The notes under the pieces: generated by a model | Told to the model about the DNA's origin: nothing | What the model saw: only the letters and a program-made list of their open reading frames with translations | The model's database searches: none | Translations under genes and position numbers: made by a program | Source: Sphingomonas sp. R-74633 | GTDB taxonomy: Bacteria > Pseudomonadota > Alphaproteobacteria > Sphingomonadales > Sphingomonadaceae | Length of the DNA stretch: 64,000 nt | Direction: 5' to 3' | NCBI RefSeq assembly: GCF_013416555.1 | Contig: NZ_JACCFG010000003.1 | Coordinates: 1 to 64,000, forward strand | Shown here: positions 28,256 through 37,533 of the stretch, piece after piece | Layout of the letters: every line of letters starts with the position of its first letter | How positions within the stretch are numbered: position 1 is the first letter of the stretch

Positions 28256-28681
28256 TTGGCCAATGTGCGCAACACGGCGCGACCCATGTCGCCGCATCTA
28301 TCGATCTGGAAGTGGGGCCCCTCGATGGCGGTCTCGATTACCCACCGCGTCACCGGAAGCGGCATGGCGACCGTTGGGACGCTCCTGTTCGTCTGGTGGC
28401 TGGTCGCTCTCGCGTCGGGCCCGGCGGCCTATGGCTTCTTCCTCGACCTGTTCACGCTGAAGTCGGGCGCGCTCAACATTGCCGGCTATGTCTTCGGCAT
28501 CGGCCTGACGCTCTCCTTTTTCCAGCACATGAGCTCGGGCATCCGCCACTTCTTCCTCGACCAGGGCGCGAATTTCGAGCTCAAGGCCAACAAGACGACC
28601 GCGCTGCTGACCTATGTCGCCGCGATCGTCCTCACCGCGGCCTTCTGGGGCTTCATCATCTGGGGGAAGACCAATGGGTAA
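28256..28681 (+). CDS. sdhC: Succinate dehydrogenase cytochrome b556 subunit
   Basis: The 141-residue membrane subunit anchors complex II and helps bind haem b and ubiquinone. RPMSPHLSIWKWGPSMAVSITHRVTGSGM is the SdhC signature, with three membrane helices and the haem-ligand His in FFQHMSSGIRHFF. The start is TTG at 28256, 8-9 bp after AGGAAGG; another TTG two codons upstream is too close to that site. It opens the operon sdhCDA and overlaps sdhD by 8 bp. A 170-bp gap to the divergent receptor gene must hold both promoters; I see no clear consensus there. Confidence 0.93.
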   Translation: MANVRNTARPMSPHLSIWKWGPSMAVSITHRVTGSGMATVGTLLFVWWLVALASGPAAYGFFLDLFTLKSGALNIAGYVFGIGLTLSFFQHMSSGIRHFFLDQGANFELKANKTTALLTYVAAIVLTAAFWGFIIWGKTNG

Positions 28682-29063
28682 CGGCACCAGCATCGGCCGC
28701 GTCCGCGGTCTCGGCTCCGCCAAGGAGGGCGCGCATCACTGGTGGCACCAGCGGCTCAGCGCAGGGTCCAACCTGATCCTGATGCTGTGGTTCGTGCTGA
28801 GCATCGCGCTGCTGCCGGCGCATGACTTCGAGACGATCCGCCACTGGATCGGCCAGACCCAGGTCGCCGTGCCGCTGATCCTCCTCGTCGCGAGCACCTT
28901 CTATCACTTCCGCCTCGGCCTGCAGGTTGTGATCGAAGACTATCAGCATGACGAGACGCACATCGTGCTGATGGTCGTGCTCAACTTCTTCACGCTGGCG
29001 GCCGGCACCACCGCCATCTACGCGATCCTCAAGATCGCCTTCTCGGCAGGAGCCGCGCTCTGA
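28674..29063 (+). CDS. sdhD: Succinate dehydrogenase membrane anchor subunit
   Basis: The 129-residue anchor begins [33 protein letters not shown], the conserved alphaproteobacterial SdhD start, with three membrane helices and the haem-side histidine in [17 protein letters not shown]. With SdhC it forms the quinone site in the inner membrane. Its ATG lies inside the end of sdhC, and its stop overlaps the sdhA start (TGATG), so the three cistrons are coupled. Confidence 0.93.
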   Translation: MGNGTSIGRVRGLGSAKEGAHHWWHQRLSAGSNLILMLWFVLSIALLPAHDFETIRHWIGQTQVAVPLILLVASTFYHFRLGLQVVIEDYQHDETHIVLMVVLNFFTLAAGTTAIYAILKIAFSAGAAL

Positions 29064-30862
29064 TGTCCGCGTACAAGATCATCGACCACAGCTATGACGC
29101 GGTGGTCGTCGGCGCCGGCGGCTCGGGCCTGCGCGCCACCATGGGCTGCGCCGAGGCCGGCCTGAAGACAGCGTGCATCACCAAGGTGTTCCCGACCCGG
29201 TCGCACACCGTCGCGGCGCAGGGCGGCATCGCCGCCTCGCTCGGCAACAATACGCCCGACCACTGGCAGTGGCACATGTTCGACACCGTCAAGGGTTCGG
29301 ACTGGCTCGGTGACCAGGACGCGATCGAATATATGGTCCGCGAAGCCCCGCAGGCCGTGTACGAGCTCGAGCATGCCGGCGTGCCGTTCAGCCGCAACGA
29401 CGACGGCACGATCTACCAGCGTCCGTTCGGCGGCCATATGCAGAATATGGGCGAAGGCCCCCCCGTGCAGCGCACCTGCGCCGCGGCGGACCGTACCGGC
29501 CACGCCATGCTCCACGCGCTCTACCAGCAGAGCCTGAAGTATGACGCGGACTTCTACGTCGAATATTTCGCGCTCGACCTGATCATGGAAAATGGCGAGT
29601 GCCGCGGCGTGATCGCTTTGTGCATGGAAGACGGCTCGATCCACCGCTTCCGCAGCCACGCTGTCGTCCTCGCCACCGGCGGCGGCGGCCGTGTCTACCA
29701 GTCGGCGACGTCGGCGCACACCTGCACCGGCGACGGCAACGGCATGGCGCTGCGCGCGGGCATCGCGCTGCAGGACATGGAGTTCGTCCAGTTCCACCCG
29801 ACCGGCATCTACGGCGCCGGCGTGCTCATCACCGAGGGCGCGCGCGGCGAAGGCGGCTACCTCACCAACTCCGAGGGCGAGCGCTTCATGGAGCGCTATG
29901 CGCCCAGCGCGAAGGACCTTGCCAGCCGTGACGTTGTCGCGCGCTCGATGGCGATGGAAATCCGCGAGGGCCGCGGCGTCGGCAAGGAGAAGGATCACAT
30001 CTTCCTTCACCTCAACCATATCGACCCGAAGACGCTGCACGAGCGCCTGCCCGGCATCACCGAGACCGGCAAGATCTTCGCCAATGTCGATCTGACCCGC
30101 CAGCCGCTGCCGGTGGTCCCGACCGTCCATTACAATATGGGTGGCATCCCGACCAATTATCACGGCGAAGTCGTCCGCAATAAGGATGGCGATCCGGACT
30201 CGGTCGTCCCCGGCCTGTTCGCGGTCGGTGAAGCGGCATGCGTATCGGTCCACGGCGCCAACCGCCTCGGCTCGAACTCGCTGATCGATCTGGTGGTGTT
30301 CGGCCGCGCGACCGGCCTGCGCCTCAAGGAGCTGCTCAAGCCCGGTATGAAGCACAATGAGCTCCCCAAGGGCTCGGAAGACTATGCGCTCGGCCGCCTC
30401 GACCATTTCCGCAACGCCAAGGGTAGCAAGCCCACCGCGCAGATCCGCGCCGACATGCAGAAGACGATGCAGCGCCACTGCGCCGTGTTCCGCGACAGCG
30501 CGCTGCTCGCCGAGGGCGTGAAGCACATGCAGGAAGTCTATTCGGGCTTCCAGGACGTGGGCATCGCAGACCGCTCGCTGATCTGGAACACCGATCTGGT
30601 CGAGACGCTCGAGCTCGACAATCTGATCGGCCAGGCCGTCGTCACCATCGAGTGCGCCGCCAACCGCAAGGAAAGCCGCGGCGCGCACATGCACGAGGAC
30701 TTCCCCGATCGCGACGACAAGAACTGGATGAAGCACACCGTCGCCACCTTCGATGGCTGGGGCGGCAAGGGCGGCAAGACCAGCATCGACTACCGCCCGG
30801 TGCACGACTACACGCTCACCGACGAGATCGACTACATCAAGCCGAAGAAGCGGGTGTACTGA
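29063..30862 (+). CDS. sdhA: Succinate dehydrogenase flavoprotein subunit
   Basis: The 599-residue catalytic subunit oxidises succinate to fumarate with covalently bound [20 protein letters not shown] is the dinucleotide loop; [12 protein letters not shown] contains the His that carries [40 protein letters not shown] holds the dicarboxylate site and catalytic Arg. Length is standard. It is last in the sdhCDA unit and followed by a 15-bp stem terminator, so the iron-sulfur subunit sdhB, 4.3 kb downstream, must have its own promoter. Confidence 0.97.
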   Translation: MSAYKIIDHSYDAVVVGAGGSGLRATMGCAEAGLKTACITKVFPTRSHTVAAQGGIAASLGNNTPDHWQWHMFDTVKGSDWLGDQDAIEYMVREAPQAVYELEHAGVPFSRNDDGTIYQRPFGGHMQNMGEGPPVQRTCAAADRTGHAMLHALYQQSLKYDADFYVEYFALDLIMENGECRGVIALCMEDGSIHRFRSHAVVLATGGGGRVYQSATSAHTCTGDGNGMALRAGIALQDMEFVQFHPTGIYGAGVLITEGARGEGGYLTNSEGERFMERYAPSAKDLASRDVVARSMAMEIREGRGVGKEKDHIFLHLNHIDPKTLHERLPGITETGKIFANVDLTRQPLPVVPTVHYNMGGIPTNYHGEVVRNKDGDPDSVVPGLFAVGEAACVSVHGANRLGSNSLIDLVVFGRATGLRLKELLKPGMKHNELPKGSEDYALGRLDHFRNAKGSKPTAQIRADMQKTMQRHCAVFRDSALLAEGVKHMQEVYSGFQDVGIADRSLIWNTDLVETLELDNLIGQAVVTIECAANRKESRGAHMHEDFPDRDDKNWMKHTVATFDGWGGKGGKTSIDYRPVHDYTLTDEIDYIKPKKRVY

Positions 30863-30883
30863 TCCTTCGAGACCTGAATTTGG

Positions 30884-30923
30884 AAAGGGTCCGTTCGCCA
30901 GGTGCGAGCGGGCCCTTTTCTTT
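30884..30923 (+). terminator. Rho-independent terminator of sdhCDA
   Basis: A 15-bp stem with two G-U pairs (30884-30898 with 30904-30918) and loop CAGGT, followed by TTC TTT. It lies 22 bp after the sdhA stop and isolates sdhCDA from the genes downstream. Confidence 0.85.
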
Positions 30924-30966
30924 GGGGCGCACAGCGGCTTAGCTAACGGCGAGCAAAGGGGGCATC

Positions 30967-31518
30967 ATGAGCGGGTTCGAATTCATCTTTACGCTGTTCG
31001 GGCTGCTGCTCGGCCTGGCGCTGGCCGAGGGGCTGGGCGGGCTGTCGCGCGCGCTCAAGGCCAGCCACAAGGTGCATATCGGCTGGGCGACCGCATTGCT
31101 CGGCATCTTCGTCTCGTGCGACGTCGTCACCTTCTGGATGTATGGCTGGGCGCTGCGCGACCTGCTGCCGCTCAGCTGGCCGGTGCTGTTCGGCGGCTTC
31201 GTCGTCACCGGCATCTATTATGTCGCCGCCTCGCTCGTCTTCCCCGACGACTTCGAGGAATGGGGCGACCTGGGCACCTATTTCGACAAGCATTACCGCA
31301 AGGTGATGGGCGCCGTGCTGCTCTGCAACATCGCGCTGATGGCCACGACCTTCGCGGTTGGGGGAACACAGGGCATGTTCACCCTGCGGGCAGTGCTGCT
31401 CACCTGGTCCTTCTTCCCGATCTCGCTGCTCGCGATCCTGGCGCGCGACCGACGCATAGTGGTCGGATGCCTGGCGTGGCTGATCCTGCTCTACCCGCTC
31501 TCGGCGGTCTGGCACTGA
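30967..31518 (+). CDS. Multi-spanning membrane protein, unknown function
   Basis: I do not recognise the family by name. The 183-residue product has about five to six hydrophobic helices: residues 4-22, 41-60, 70-90, 118-138, 145-165 and the C-terminal 168-183. A loop rich in acidic residues (FPDDFEEWGDLGTYFDKHYRK) lies between helices 3 and 4. The N-terminal FGLLLGLALAEGLGGLSRALK is strikingly glycine-rich. GGGGGC precedes the ATG. It sits alone between the sdhA terminator and the convergent SulP gene, 19 bp from the latter. Confidence 0.75.
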   Translation: MSGFEFIFTLFGLLLGLALAEGLGGLSRALKASHKVHIGWATALLGIFVSCDVVTFWMYGWALRDLLPLSWPVLFGGFVVTGIYYVAASLVFPDDFEEWGDLGTYFDKHYRKVMGAVLLCNIALMATTFAVGGTQGMFTLRAVLLTWSFFPISLLAILARDRRIVVGCLAWLILLYPLSAVWH

Positions 31519-31537
31519 GCCGGCGCGGCCTGCTCCC

Positions 31538-33028
31538 TCAGTGCGGAATCGCGCCGGTTTCCACCCCGGTCCTGTCGTGGAGCGCGAAGCGGTCGATCAG
31601 GTCGGCGCTGGCCCGGTTATAGCCGATTACCTCGACCTCGGTGCCGTTGCCGCGCAGCCGCGCGACGATCCGGTCGAGCGCACCGACCGCCGAGATGTCC
31701 CAGAAATGCGCCGCCGAAACGTCGATGGTGACGCGCCGCGCCGGCTCCTCGCCGCGAAAGGCCGCGGCGAAACGGTCGACCGAGGCGAAGAACAGCTGGC
31801 CGGTCACCCGGTAGACGGCATGGCCGTCCGCCTCGCTGCGCTCGACCGCGAACATGCGGCGCACCTTGGCGGCGAAGAAGATGCCCGAGAGCAGTACGCC
31901 CGCCAGCACGCCCTTGGACAGGTCACGCGTCGCGACCACCACGAACACGGTCACCAGCATCACGATCGACGAGGTCGGCGGATGGCGGCGCAAATTGGGG
32001 ATCGAGTTCCAGCTGAACGTCCCGATCGACACCATCACCATCACCGCGACCAAAGCCGGCATCGGAATGCGCCCGACCCAGGGGCCGAGCACCGCGAGCA
32101 GGAACAGCAGGAAGGCACCGGCGGTGAAGGTCGAGAGCCGGCTGCGGCCGCCCGAGGAGACGTTGATCACCGTCTGGCCGATCATCGCGCAGCCGCCCAT
32201 GCCGCCGAACAGCGCGGCGACGATGTTCGCCCCGCCCTGCCCCATGCATTCGCGCCGACGATCGCCTTCGCTGTCGGTCATGTCGTCGACGATCTGCGCG
32301 GTCAGCATCGATTCGAGCAGGCCGACCGCGGCCATGGTCAGCGAATAAGGGAGGATGATCTGCAGCGTCTCGAGCGTCAGCGGCACGCTGGGCAGCGCGA
32401 AGCTCGGCAGCCCTTCGGGTAGATGGCCCATGTCTGCCACGGTGCGCACCGGCAGGCCGAGCCAGATGCTCAAGCCGGCAAGCACCAGGATCGCGACGAG
32501 CGGCGACGGCACTGCCTTGGTCAGGCGCGGGAAGAGATAGATGATCGCCAGCCCGCCCCCGACCATCGCATAGGTCTCCCAGGTGACGCCGGTGAACTGC
32601 GGCAACTGCGCCATGAAGATCAGGATCGCGAGCGCGTTGACGAAGCCGGTGATCACCGAGCGCGACACGAACTGCATCAGCAGATCGAGGCGGATCAGCC
32701 CGGCGATGATCTGGAACAGTCCCATCAGCACCGTTGCGGCGAAGAGATACGACAGGCCGTGATCGCGCACGAGCGGCGTGACCACCACCGCCACCGCGGC
32801 GGTCGCCGCCGAGATCATCGCGGGCCGCCCGCCGAGCAGCGCGATCACCATCGCGATCGTCACCGAGGCGTAAAGGCCGACGCGCGGATCGACGCCGGCG
32901 ATGATCGAGAAGCCGATCGCCTCGGGGATCAGCGCCAGCGCCACCACGATGCCGGCCAGAAGGTCGCGGCGCGCCTGGACGCGGCCCGGGAGCCATTCGG
33001 CCCGGAGGGAGGAGAGAAAATCTGCCAT
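31538..33028 (-). CDS. SulP family inorganic anion transporter with STAS domain
   Basis: The 496-residue protein is a SulP transporter: residues 1-380 form the membrane domain ([36 protein letters not shown] signature, then [25 protein letters not shown]), and residues 395-480 form the cytoplasmic STAS domain ([26 protein letters not shown]). Members move sulfate, bicarbonate or other anions, often with Na+ or H+. The short length and the [11 protein letters not shown] version resemble the BicA/YchM-like branch, so bicarbonate is as likely as sulfate. The ATG at 33028 is preceded by a long leader containing three hairpins, a probable cis-regulatory RNA. Confidence 0.92.
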   Translation of the reverse strand: MADFLSSLRAEWLPGRVQARRDLLAGIVVALALIPEAIGFSIIAGVDPRVGLYASVTIAMVIALLGGRPAMISAATAAVAVVVTPLVRDHGLSYLFAATVLMGLFQIIAGLIRLDLLMQFVSRSVITGFVNALAILIFMAQLPQFTGVTWETYAMVGGGLAIIYLFPRLTKAVPSPLVAILVLAGLSIWLGLPVRTVADMGHLPEGLPSFALPSVPLTLETLQIILPYSLTMAAVGLLESMLTAQIVDDMTDSEGDRRRECMGQGGANIVAALFGGMGGCAMIGQTVINVSSGGRSRLSTFTAGAFLLFLLAVLGPWVGRIPMPALVAVMVMVSIGTFSWNSIPNLRRHPPTSSIVMLVTVFVVVATRDLSKGVLAGVLLSGIFFAAKVRRMFAVERSEADGHAVYRVTGQLFFASVDRFAAAFRGEEPARRVTIDVSAAHFWDISAVGALDRIVARLRGNGTEVEVIGYNRASADLIDRFALHDRTGVETGAIPH

Positions 33029-33094
33029 GAAACTGCCAATCGCGCGCACGGCCCCGCGCCTGAATGCGTGAGACGGGGTCTTTGTCGTGCTTCG

Positions 33095-33195
33095 AGTTGC
33101 CCGGCGGATCGGCGGCCGGGATAGCCATCCGGACTTGCACCGGATCCTTGCGAATGACTGCCCTCTAGCGGCTGGCGGCGAGTGCCGCAACGGGA
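33095..33195 (-). ncRNA. Structured 5' leader of the SulP gene, candidate riboswitch
   Basis: Reading the minus strand toward the SulP gene, three separate hairpins appear: GCGGC-ACTC-GCCGC (33188-33175), ATCCGG-TGCAAGT-CCGGAT (33145-33127) and CCCGGC-N9-GCCGGG (33120-33100), joined by conserved-looking single-stranded stretches such as GAGGGCAGTCATTCGCAAGG. The last stem is about 70 nt before the start codon. Alphaproteobacterial RNA motifs upstream of sulfate-type transporter genes have been described (sul1 RNA, recalled, not checked). The segment GGTGCAAGTCC also recalls part of a cobalamin element, but the rest does not fit well. The ligand is unknown. Confidence 0.5.
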
Positions 33196-33277
33196 CGAAA
33201 CCACCCGCGCCCGCTTGACACCGCCCGCGCACCCGCGAGAGTGGGGCGTTAACTATTCCCGGGGGTTCGGCCTGCCC

Positions 33278-34252
33278 ATGCGTACCGCGTTCGCCTTCCT
33301 TGCGGCGGCTGCCGCGCTCGCCGTTTCGCCGGCCGCCGCCCAGCACAAGGCGCCGACGCACGACGCGCAGTGGCCGGGGATGGTGTCGGGGCCTGACGGG
33401 ATCGAAGGGCTTGATCCCGGGCCCGAACTGCAGCGCGGGCGCTCGGCCAAGGCGATGCTTGCCGACACGCGCAAGCTCACCGTCGCACTCAATGCGCTCC
33501 AGCCGCAGCGCAAGGCGCTCGTCGATGCCTATGTCGTCTCGGTCGCGCTCGACAGCGATCCGGTGTTCGGCCGCGAGGCGCGGGAGGCGAGCAAGGTGCT
33601 CTCGCGCCGCTTCGACGCTGCCGGGCGCACGATCACGCTGGCCGGCAGCACCGGCACGATGCCGAGCGAGTTGCCGGGCGGTTCGCTCACCAGCCTGACC
33701 CTGGCGCTCGCCCGCGTCGCCGAGGTGATGGACAAGCAGCAGGACGTCCTTGTCCTCTACACCACCAGCCACGGCGCGCCGGTGGGAATCGCCTATCATG
33801 ACGGCGATGTCGGCTATGGCATCCTCAGCCCCAAGCGGCTCGAGGCGCTGCTCGACGAGCTCGGCATCAAGAACCGCGTGCTGATCCTCTCGGCCTGCTA
33901 TTCGGGCATCTTCGTCGGGCCGCTCTCGGGCCCCGACACCGCGCTGCTGACCGCCGCTTCGTCGGACCGGACCAGCTTCGGCTGCCAGGCGGACAATGAC
34001 TGGACCTTCTTCGGCGACGCGATGATCAACCACGCGCTGCGCAAGAGCCAGCCGCTCGAAGCCGCGTCGGACGAGGCGCGGACGATGATCGGCGAGTGGG
34101 AAGGCGCGGCAGGCGTGATCCCGAGCAACCCGCAGGTGAGCATCGGCGCCGATGTCGCGACCTGGCTCGCCCCGCTCGAAGCGCGGATGCCCAAGACCGA
34201 CACCCCGCCCGTCGGCCGCCCCGCGACCGATACGCTCAAGGCCGGCGGATGA
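33278..34252 (+). CDS. Exported peptidase C13 (legumain/caspase-fold) family protein
   Basis: The 324-residue protein has a signal peptide (residues 1-21, AVSPAAAQ) and a caspase-hemoglobinase fold of family C13. The catalytic dyad is evident: His165 in LVLYTTSHGAP and Cys207 in RVLILSACYSGIFV, each after a hydrophobic strand as in legumain and GPI-transamidase-like proteases. It should act in the periplasm, cleaving after Asn, Asp or a small residue; specificity is unknown. The start ATG follows the region shared with the SulP leader on the other strand. The ClpP-like gene begins 1 bp after its stop, so the two proteases are made together. Confidence 0.85.
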   Translation: MRTAFAFLAAAAALAVSPAAAQHKAPTHDAQWPGMVSGPDGIEGLDPGPELQRGRSAKAMLADTRKLTVALNALQPQRKALVDAYVVSVALDSDPVFGREAREASKVLSRRFDAAGRTITLAGSTGTMPSELPGGSLTSLTLALARVAEVMDKQQDVLVLYTTSHGAPVGIAYHDGDVGYGILSPKRLEALLDELGIKNRVLILSACYSGIFVGPLSGPDTALLTAASSDRTSFGCQADNDWTFFGDAMINHALRKSQPLEAASDEARTMIGEWEGAAGVIPSNPQVSIGADVATWLAPLEARMPKTDTPPVGRPATDTLKAGG

Positions 34253-34253
34253 A

Positions 34254-35120
34254 ATGGCAGACCAGGAGACCCTTCTGGAGCGATTGATCCCGGGCGATCT
34301 GGAACACCAGATCCCCGCGGCGATCCAGAAGGCGCTTCCTGGCGGCTTCCGCAACCGGCTGCTCCAGGTCGGGCTCGGCCTGCTGATCAGCGTCGGCCTC
34401 GCCTTCGTGGTCCGTCGCTGGATCGAGCGGCGCGAAGCGAAGCGCAAGGCACTTGCCCCGCGTCCCGCCGCGCCCGCATTGCCGCGCGCGCCGGAACCCT
34501 ATGCGTCCCAGCCGGTTACCGCGCCCGTGACCGAAAGCCATTTCCTCCCCGATGACGGCACGCAGGCGACGCGCTATCCGCTGCTCGCCCAGCCGCAGGT
34601 CGCGCTGTCCGGCCCGATCGACCAGGCGATGTACGCGAGTTTCCGCGAGCAGCTGGCGAACGCGCCGCGCGAGGGCACGCTGGTCGTCTCGCTCTCCACG
34701 CTCGGCGGCGATCCCGAAGTCGCGCGGCTGATGGGCGACGAGATCCGCCTGCTACGCGACTATTCGGGGCGCGAGATCCTCTTCCTCGGCAAGGTCGCGG
34801 TCTATTCGGCGGGCGCGACCTTCATGGCCGCCTTCCCCGCCGACAAGCGCTTCCTGACGCGCGGCACCCGGATCATGATCCACGAGCGCCAGATCCAGTC
34901 GACCGTGGAGTTGTCCGGCCCGCTCAAGATGCAGGTCGCCAGCCTCAAGGCCAAGCTGCACGAGATCGAGGAATCGGTGCGGATCGAGGAGGAGGGCTTT
35001 CGCAACATCATCGCCGGCAGCCGCGTCCCCTTCGACGACGTCCAGGCCCGCGCGCCGGCCAACTGGTATATCGAAGCGGAAGAGGCCCGTTCGCTCGGCC
35101 TGGTGCTCGACATCATCTGA
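34254..35120 (+). CDS. Membrane-anchored ClpP-like (S14 fold) protein
   Basis: The 288-residue protein has one N-terminal membrane helix (residues 36-53), a Pro/Ala linker (65-92), and a ClpP/crotonase-fold domain from about 112. Ser185 in VAVYSAGATFMAA and His210 in RIMIHERQ are 25 residues apart, exactly the Ser-His spacing of ClpP. The acid of the triad appears replaced: NWYIEAEEARSLGLV aligns with the ClpP DRFLSAxEAxxYGLVD, putting Asn270 in place of Asp. The strand STLGGDPEVARLMGDEI matches the ClpP NSPGG segment. It follows the C13 peptidase gene directly. Whether it degrades proteins or only processes specific partners is unknown. Confidence 0.78.
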   Translation: MADQETLLERLIPGDLEHQIPAAIQKALPGGFRNRLLQVGLGLLISVGLAFVVRRWIERREAKRKALAPRPAAPALPRAPEPYASQPVTAPVTESHFLPDDGTQATRYPLLAQPQVALSGPIDQAMYASFREQLANAPREGTLVVSLSTLGGDPEVARLMGDEIRLLRDYSGREILFLGKVAVYSAGATFMAAFPADKRFLTRGTRIMIHERQIQSTVELSGPLKMQVASLKAKLHEIEESVRIEEEGFRNIIAGSRVPFDDVQARAPANWYIEAEEARSLGLVLDII

Positions 35121-35180
35121 GAGGTTGAGCGGCGCGGCGCGATTGGCTATCGCCCGCCCCAAGCATAAGGATACCCCTCG

Positions 35181-35966
35181 ATGGCCGACTTCCGCCTTCC
35201 CAAGAACAGCCGCATCTCGACCAAGGGCCGGGAGCACAAGGCGGACCCGGGCGCGAAGAACGTCAAGAAGTTCAAGATCTACCGCTACGACCCGGATTCG
35301 GGCGAGAACCCGCGCTACGACAATTTCGAGATCGACCTCGACGATTGCGGCCCGATGGTCCTCGACGCACTCATCAAGATCAAGTCCGAGCAGGACAGCT
35401 CGCTGACCTTCCGCCGCTCGTGCCGCGAGGGCATTTGCGGGTCGTGCTCGATGAACATGGACGGCCGCAACGGCCTCGCCTGCACCACTGCGATCGAGGA
35501 CATCAAAGGCGACATCCGCATCACGCCGCTGCCGCACATGGACGTGATCAAGGACCTCGTTCCCGACTTCACCCATTTCTACGCGCAGTACAGCTCGATC
35601 AAGCCGTGGCTGCAGACGGTCTCGACCACGCCGTCGGGCAAGGAGCGCCTGCAGAGCCCGAAGGACCGCGAGAAGCTCGACGGCCTGTACGAGTGCATCC
35701 TGTGCGCCTGCTGCTCGACCTCGTGCCCCAGCTATTGGTGGAACAGTGACAAGTTCCTCGGCCCGGCGATCCTGCTCCAGGCCTATCGCTGGCTGGCCGA
35801 CTCGCGCGACGAAATGACCGGCGAGCGCCTCGACAATCTCGAGGATCCGTTCCGCCTGTATCGCTGCCACACGATCATGAATTGCGCGAACGTCTGCCCC
35901 AAGGGCCTGAACCCGGCCAAGGCGATCGCCGAGATCAAGAAGATGGAAGCCGAGCGCACGCTTTGA
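35181..35966 (+). CDS. sdhB: Succinate dehydrogenase iron-sulfur subunit
   Basis: The 261-residue subunit passes electrons from SdhA flavin to ubiquinone. The three cluster motifs are complete: [2Fe-2S] [22 protein letters not shown], [4Fe-4S] [17 protein letters not shown], and [3Fe-4S] [17 protein letters not shown]. Unusually it is 4.3 kb away from sdhCDA, past a terminator and four genes, two of which run on the same strand just upstream (C13 and ClpP-like proteins, 60 bp gap). It is followed by an overlapping thioesterase gene and zapE. Confidence 0.97.
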   Translation: MADFRLPKNSRISTKGREHKADPGAKNVKKFKIYRYDPDSGENPRYDNFEIDLDDCGPMVLDALIKIKSEQDSSLTFRRSCREGICGSCSMNMDGRNGLACTTAIEDIKGDIRITPLPHMDVIKDLVPDFTHFYAQYSSIKPWLQTVSTTPSGKERLQSPKDREKLDGLYECILCACCSTSCPSYWWNSDKFLGPAILLQAYRWLADSRDEMTGERLDNLEDPFRLYRCHTIMNCANVCPKGLNPAKAIAEIKKMEAERTL

Positions 35967-36421
35967 GCGCGCCTGCCCCGGAACATTTCCAATATGAGGA
36001 CGATCCGGATCTGCCCGGCTGGAAGCGCTGGCAGATCCTGGATCAGGGGCGCTTCAACAGCTTCATCGGTTCGCTGTCGGTCAAGGCAACCACGGATCGG
36101 ACCGCGCTGGTCCGCCACCGCTTCGAACGCCAGCATTCGAACCTGCGCGACCATATCCATGGCGGCGCGCTGGCCGGCTTCATCGACATGGCATTGTTCG
36201 CCGCCGCCCGCGGTCTCGGCGTGCTCGCCGGCCCCGCCTCGACCGTCGACATGTCGATCCAGTTCATCGCCGGCGGTGCGATCGGCACCGAGACCGAGGC
36301 CGAAGTCGAGCTGTTGCGCGAGACCGGCCGGATGCTCTTCCTGCGCGGTGTCGTCCGCCAGGGCGAGGTGACCGTCGCCAGCTTCCTCGGCACCATCCGC
36401 AAGAGTTCTCCGCCGCAATGA
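35963..36421 (+). CDS. PaaI-type hotdog thioesterase family protein
   Basis: The 152-residue protein has the hotdog fold of PaaI-like acyl-CoA thioesterases: [33 protein letters not shown] with the HGG motif, [38 protein letters not shown]. Substrate unknown. The only start that keeps the N-terminus clear of sdhB is TTG at 35963, which overlaps the sdhB stop (TTGA); this gives [14 protein letters not shown]. The next gene zapE starts in an ATGA overlap, so sdhB, thioesterase and zapE form one translationally linked unit. Confidence 0.82.
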   Translation: MSAPAPEHFQYEDDPDLPGWKRWQILDQGRFNSFIGSLSVKATTDRTALVRHRFERQHSNLRDHIHGGALAGFIDMALFAAARGLGVLAGPASTVDMSIQFIAGGAIGTETEAEVELLRETGRMLFLRGVVRQGEVTVASFLGTIRKSSPPQ

Positions 36422-37533
36422 CCAGCGTGATCGATCGCTACAAGGCGCTGATCGCCGCGGGCGAGCTGCGCCCCGACCCCGAACAGGCCGCCGCCGCCGA
36501 ACGGCTCCACCAGCTCGCGAACGAACTGGAAGCCGTGCCCAGAAAGGGCAGCATCCTGTGGCGCGCGCTCGGCCGCATGCCCGAGCCGCCGCGCGGTCTC
36601 TACATCTGGGGCAGCGTCGGCCGCGGCAAGTCGATGCTGATGGACCTGTTCTACGAGACCGTGAACATCCGCAGGAAGCGCCGCGTCCATTTCCACGAGT
36701 TCATGCTCGAAGTGCATGAGCGGCTCAACGAGGAGCGCAAGAAGGACACGCGCGATCCCGTCGTCGCGGTCGCCGATGCGATGGCCGAGGATATCCGCCT
36801 GCTCGCGTTCGACGAGATGGTGGTCAACAACCCCGCCGACGCAATGATCCTCTCGCGCCTGTTCACCGAGATGATGGGCCATGGCCTGACCATGGTCGCC
36901 ACCTCGAACCGGCCGCCGCGCGATCTCTACAAGGACGGGCTCAACCGCCAGCTGTTCATTCCCTTCATCGAACTGATCGAGAAGCAGATGGACGTGCTCG
37001 CGCTCAACGGACCGACCGACTACCGGCTCGATCGCCTCGGCCAGATGGACACCTGGCTGGTGCCGAACGGCTCCGAGGCCACGAAGCAGCTCTCCGCGGC
37101 CTTTTTCCGCCTGACCGACTATCCGGTCGAGGACGCCGCGCATGTCCCCGCCTGCAACATCGACGTGCAGGGCGGGCGTGAACTCCATGTGCCCAAATGC
37201 CTGAAGGGCGTCGCGGTCTTCTCGTTCAAGCGGCTGTGCGGCGAGGCCCGCGGCGCCGCCGACTATCTCGCCATCGCCCGGCGCTTCCACACCGTGATCC
37301 TGGTCGGGATCCCGCGCCTCGGCCCCGAGAACCGCAACGAGGCGGCGCGCTTCGTCACGCTGATCGACGCGCTTTACGAGCATAACGTCAAGCTGCTCGC
37401 TGCCGCGGATGCCGAGCCGCAGCATCTCTACGAAGCCGGCGACGGCCGCTTCGAGTTCGATCGCACCGTCAGTCGCTTGATGGAAATGCGTTCGGATGCG
37501 TATCTGGCGCAGGGACACGGAGAAGCGGGATGA
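36418..37533 (+). CDS. zapE: Cell division protein ZapE (AFG1-like ATPase)
   Basis: The 371-residue ATPase belongs to the AFG1/ZapE family. Walker A is GSVGRGKS at residues 65-72 in YIWGSVGRGKSMLMDLFYE; Walker B reads LLAFDEMVVNN; the family segments HFHEFMLEVHERL and RLFTEMMGHGLTMVATSNRPP are present. In E. coli ZapE associates with the Z-ring under stress; in mitochondria AFG1 acts in respiratory complex quality control. Location directly behind sdhB is frequent in alphaproteobacteria, consistent with a respiratory-chain link. Start and end overlap neighbours by 4 bp. Confidence 0.93.
   Translation: MTSVIDRYKALIAAGELRPDPEQAAAAERLHQLANELEAVPRKGSILWRALGRMPEPPRGLYIWGSVGRGKSMLMDLFYETVNIRRKRRVHFHEFMLEVHERLNEERKKDTRDPVVAVADAMAEDIRLLAFDEMVVNNPADAMILSRLFTEMMGHGLTMVATSNRPPRDLYKDGLNRQLFIPFIELIEKQMDVLALNGPTDYRLDRLGQMDTWLVPNGSEATKQLSAAFFRLTDYPVEDAAHVPACNIDVQGGRELHVPKCLKGVAVFSFKRLCGEARGAADYLAIARRFHTVILVGIPRLGPENRNEAARFVTLIDALYEHNVKLLAAADAEPQHLYEAGDGRFEFDRTVSRLMEMRSDAYLAQGHGEAG

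Noticed and set aside
29018..30805. Minus-strand frame of 595 codons opposite sdhA
   Set aside because: Antisense to a complete SdhA and compositionally a shadow.
33095..33195. Cobalamin riboswitch upstream of SulP
   Set aside because: GGTGCAAGTCC recalls one conserved segment, but I cannot place the full B12 box and other core elements, and SulP is not a usual cobalamin-controlled gene; kept as an unassigned structured leader.
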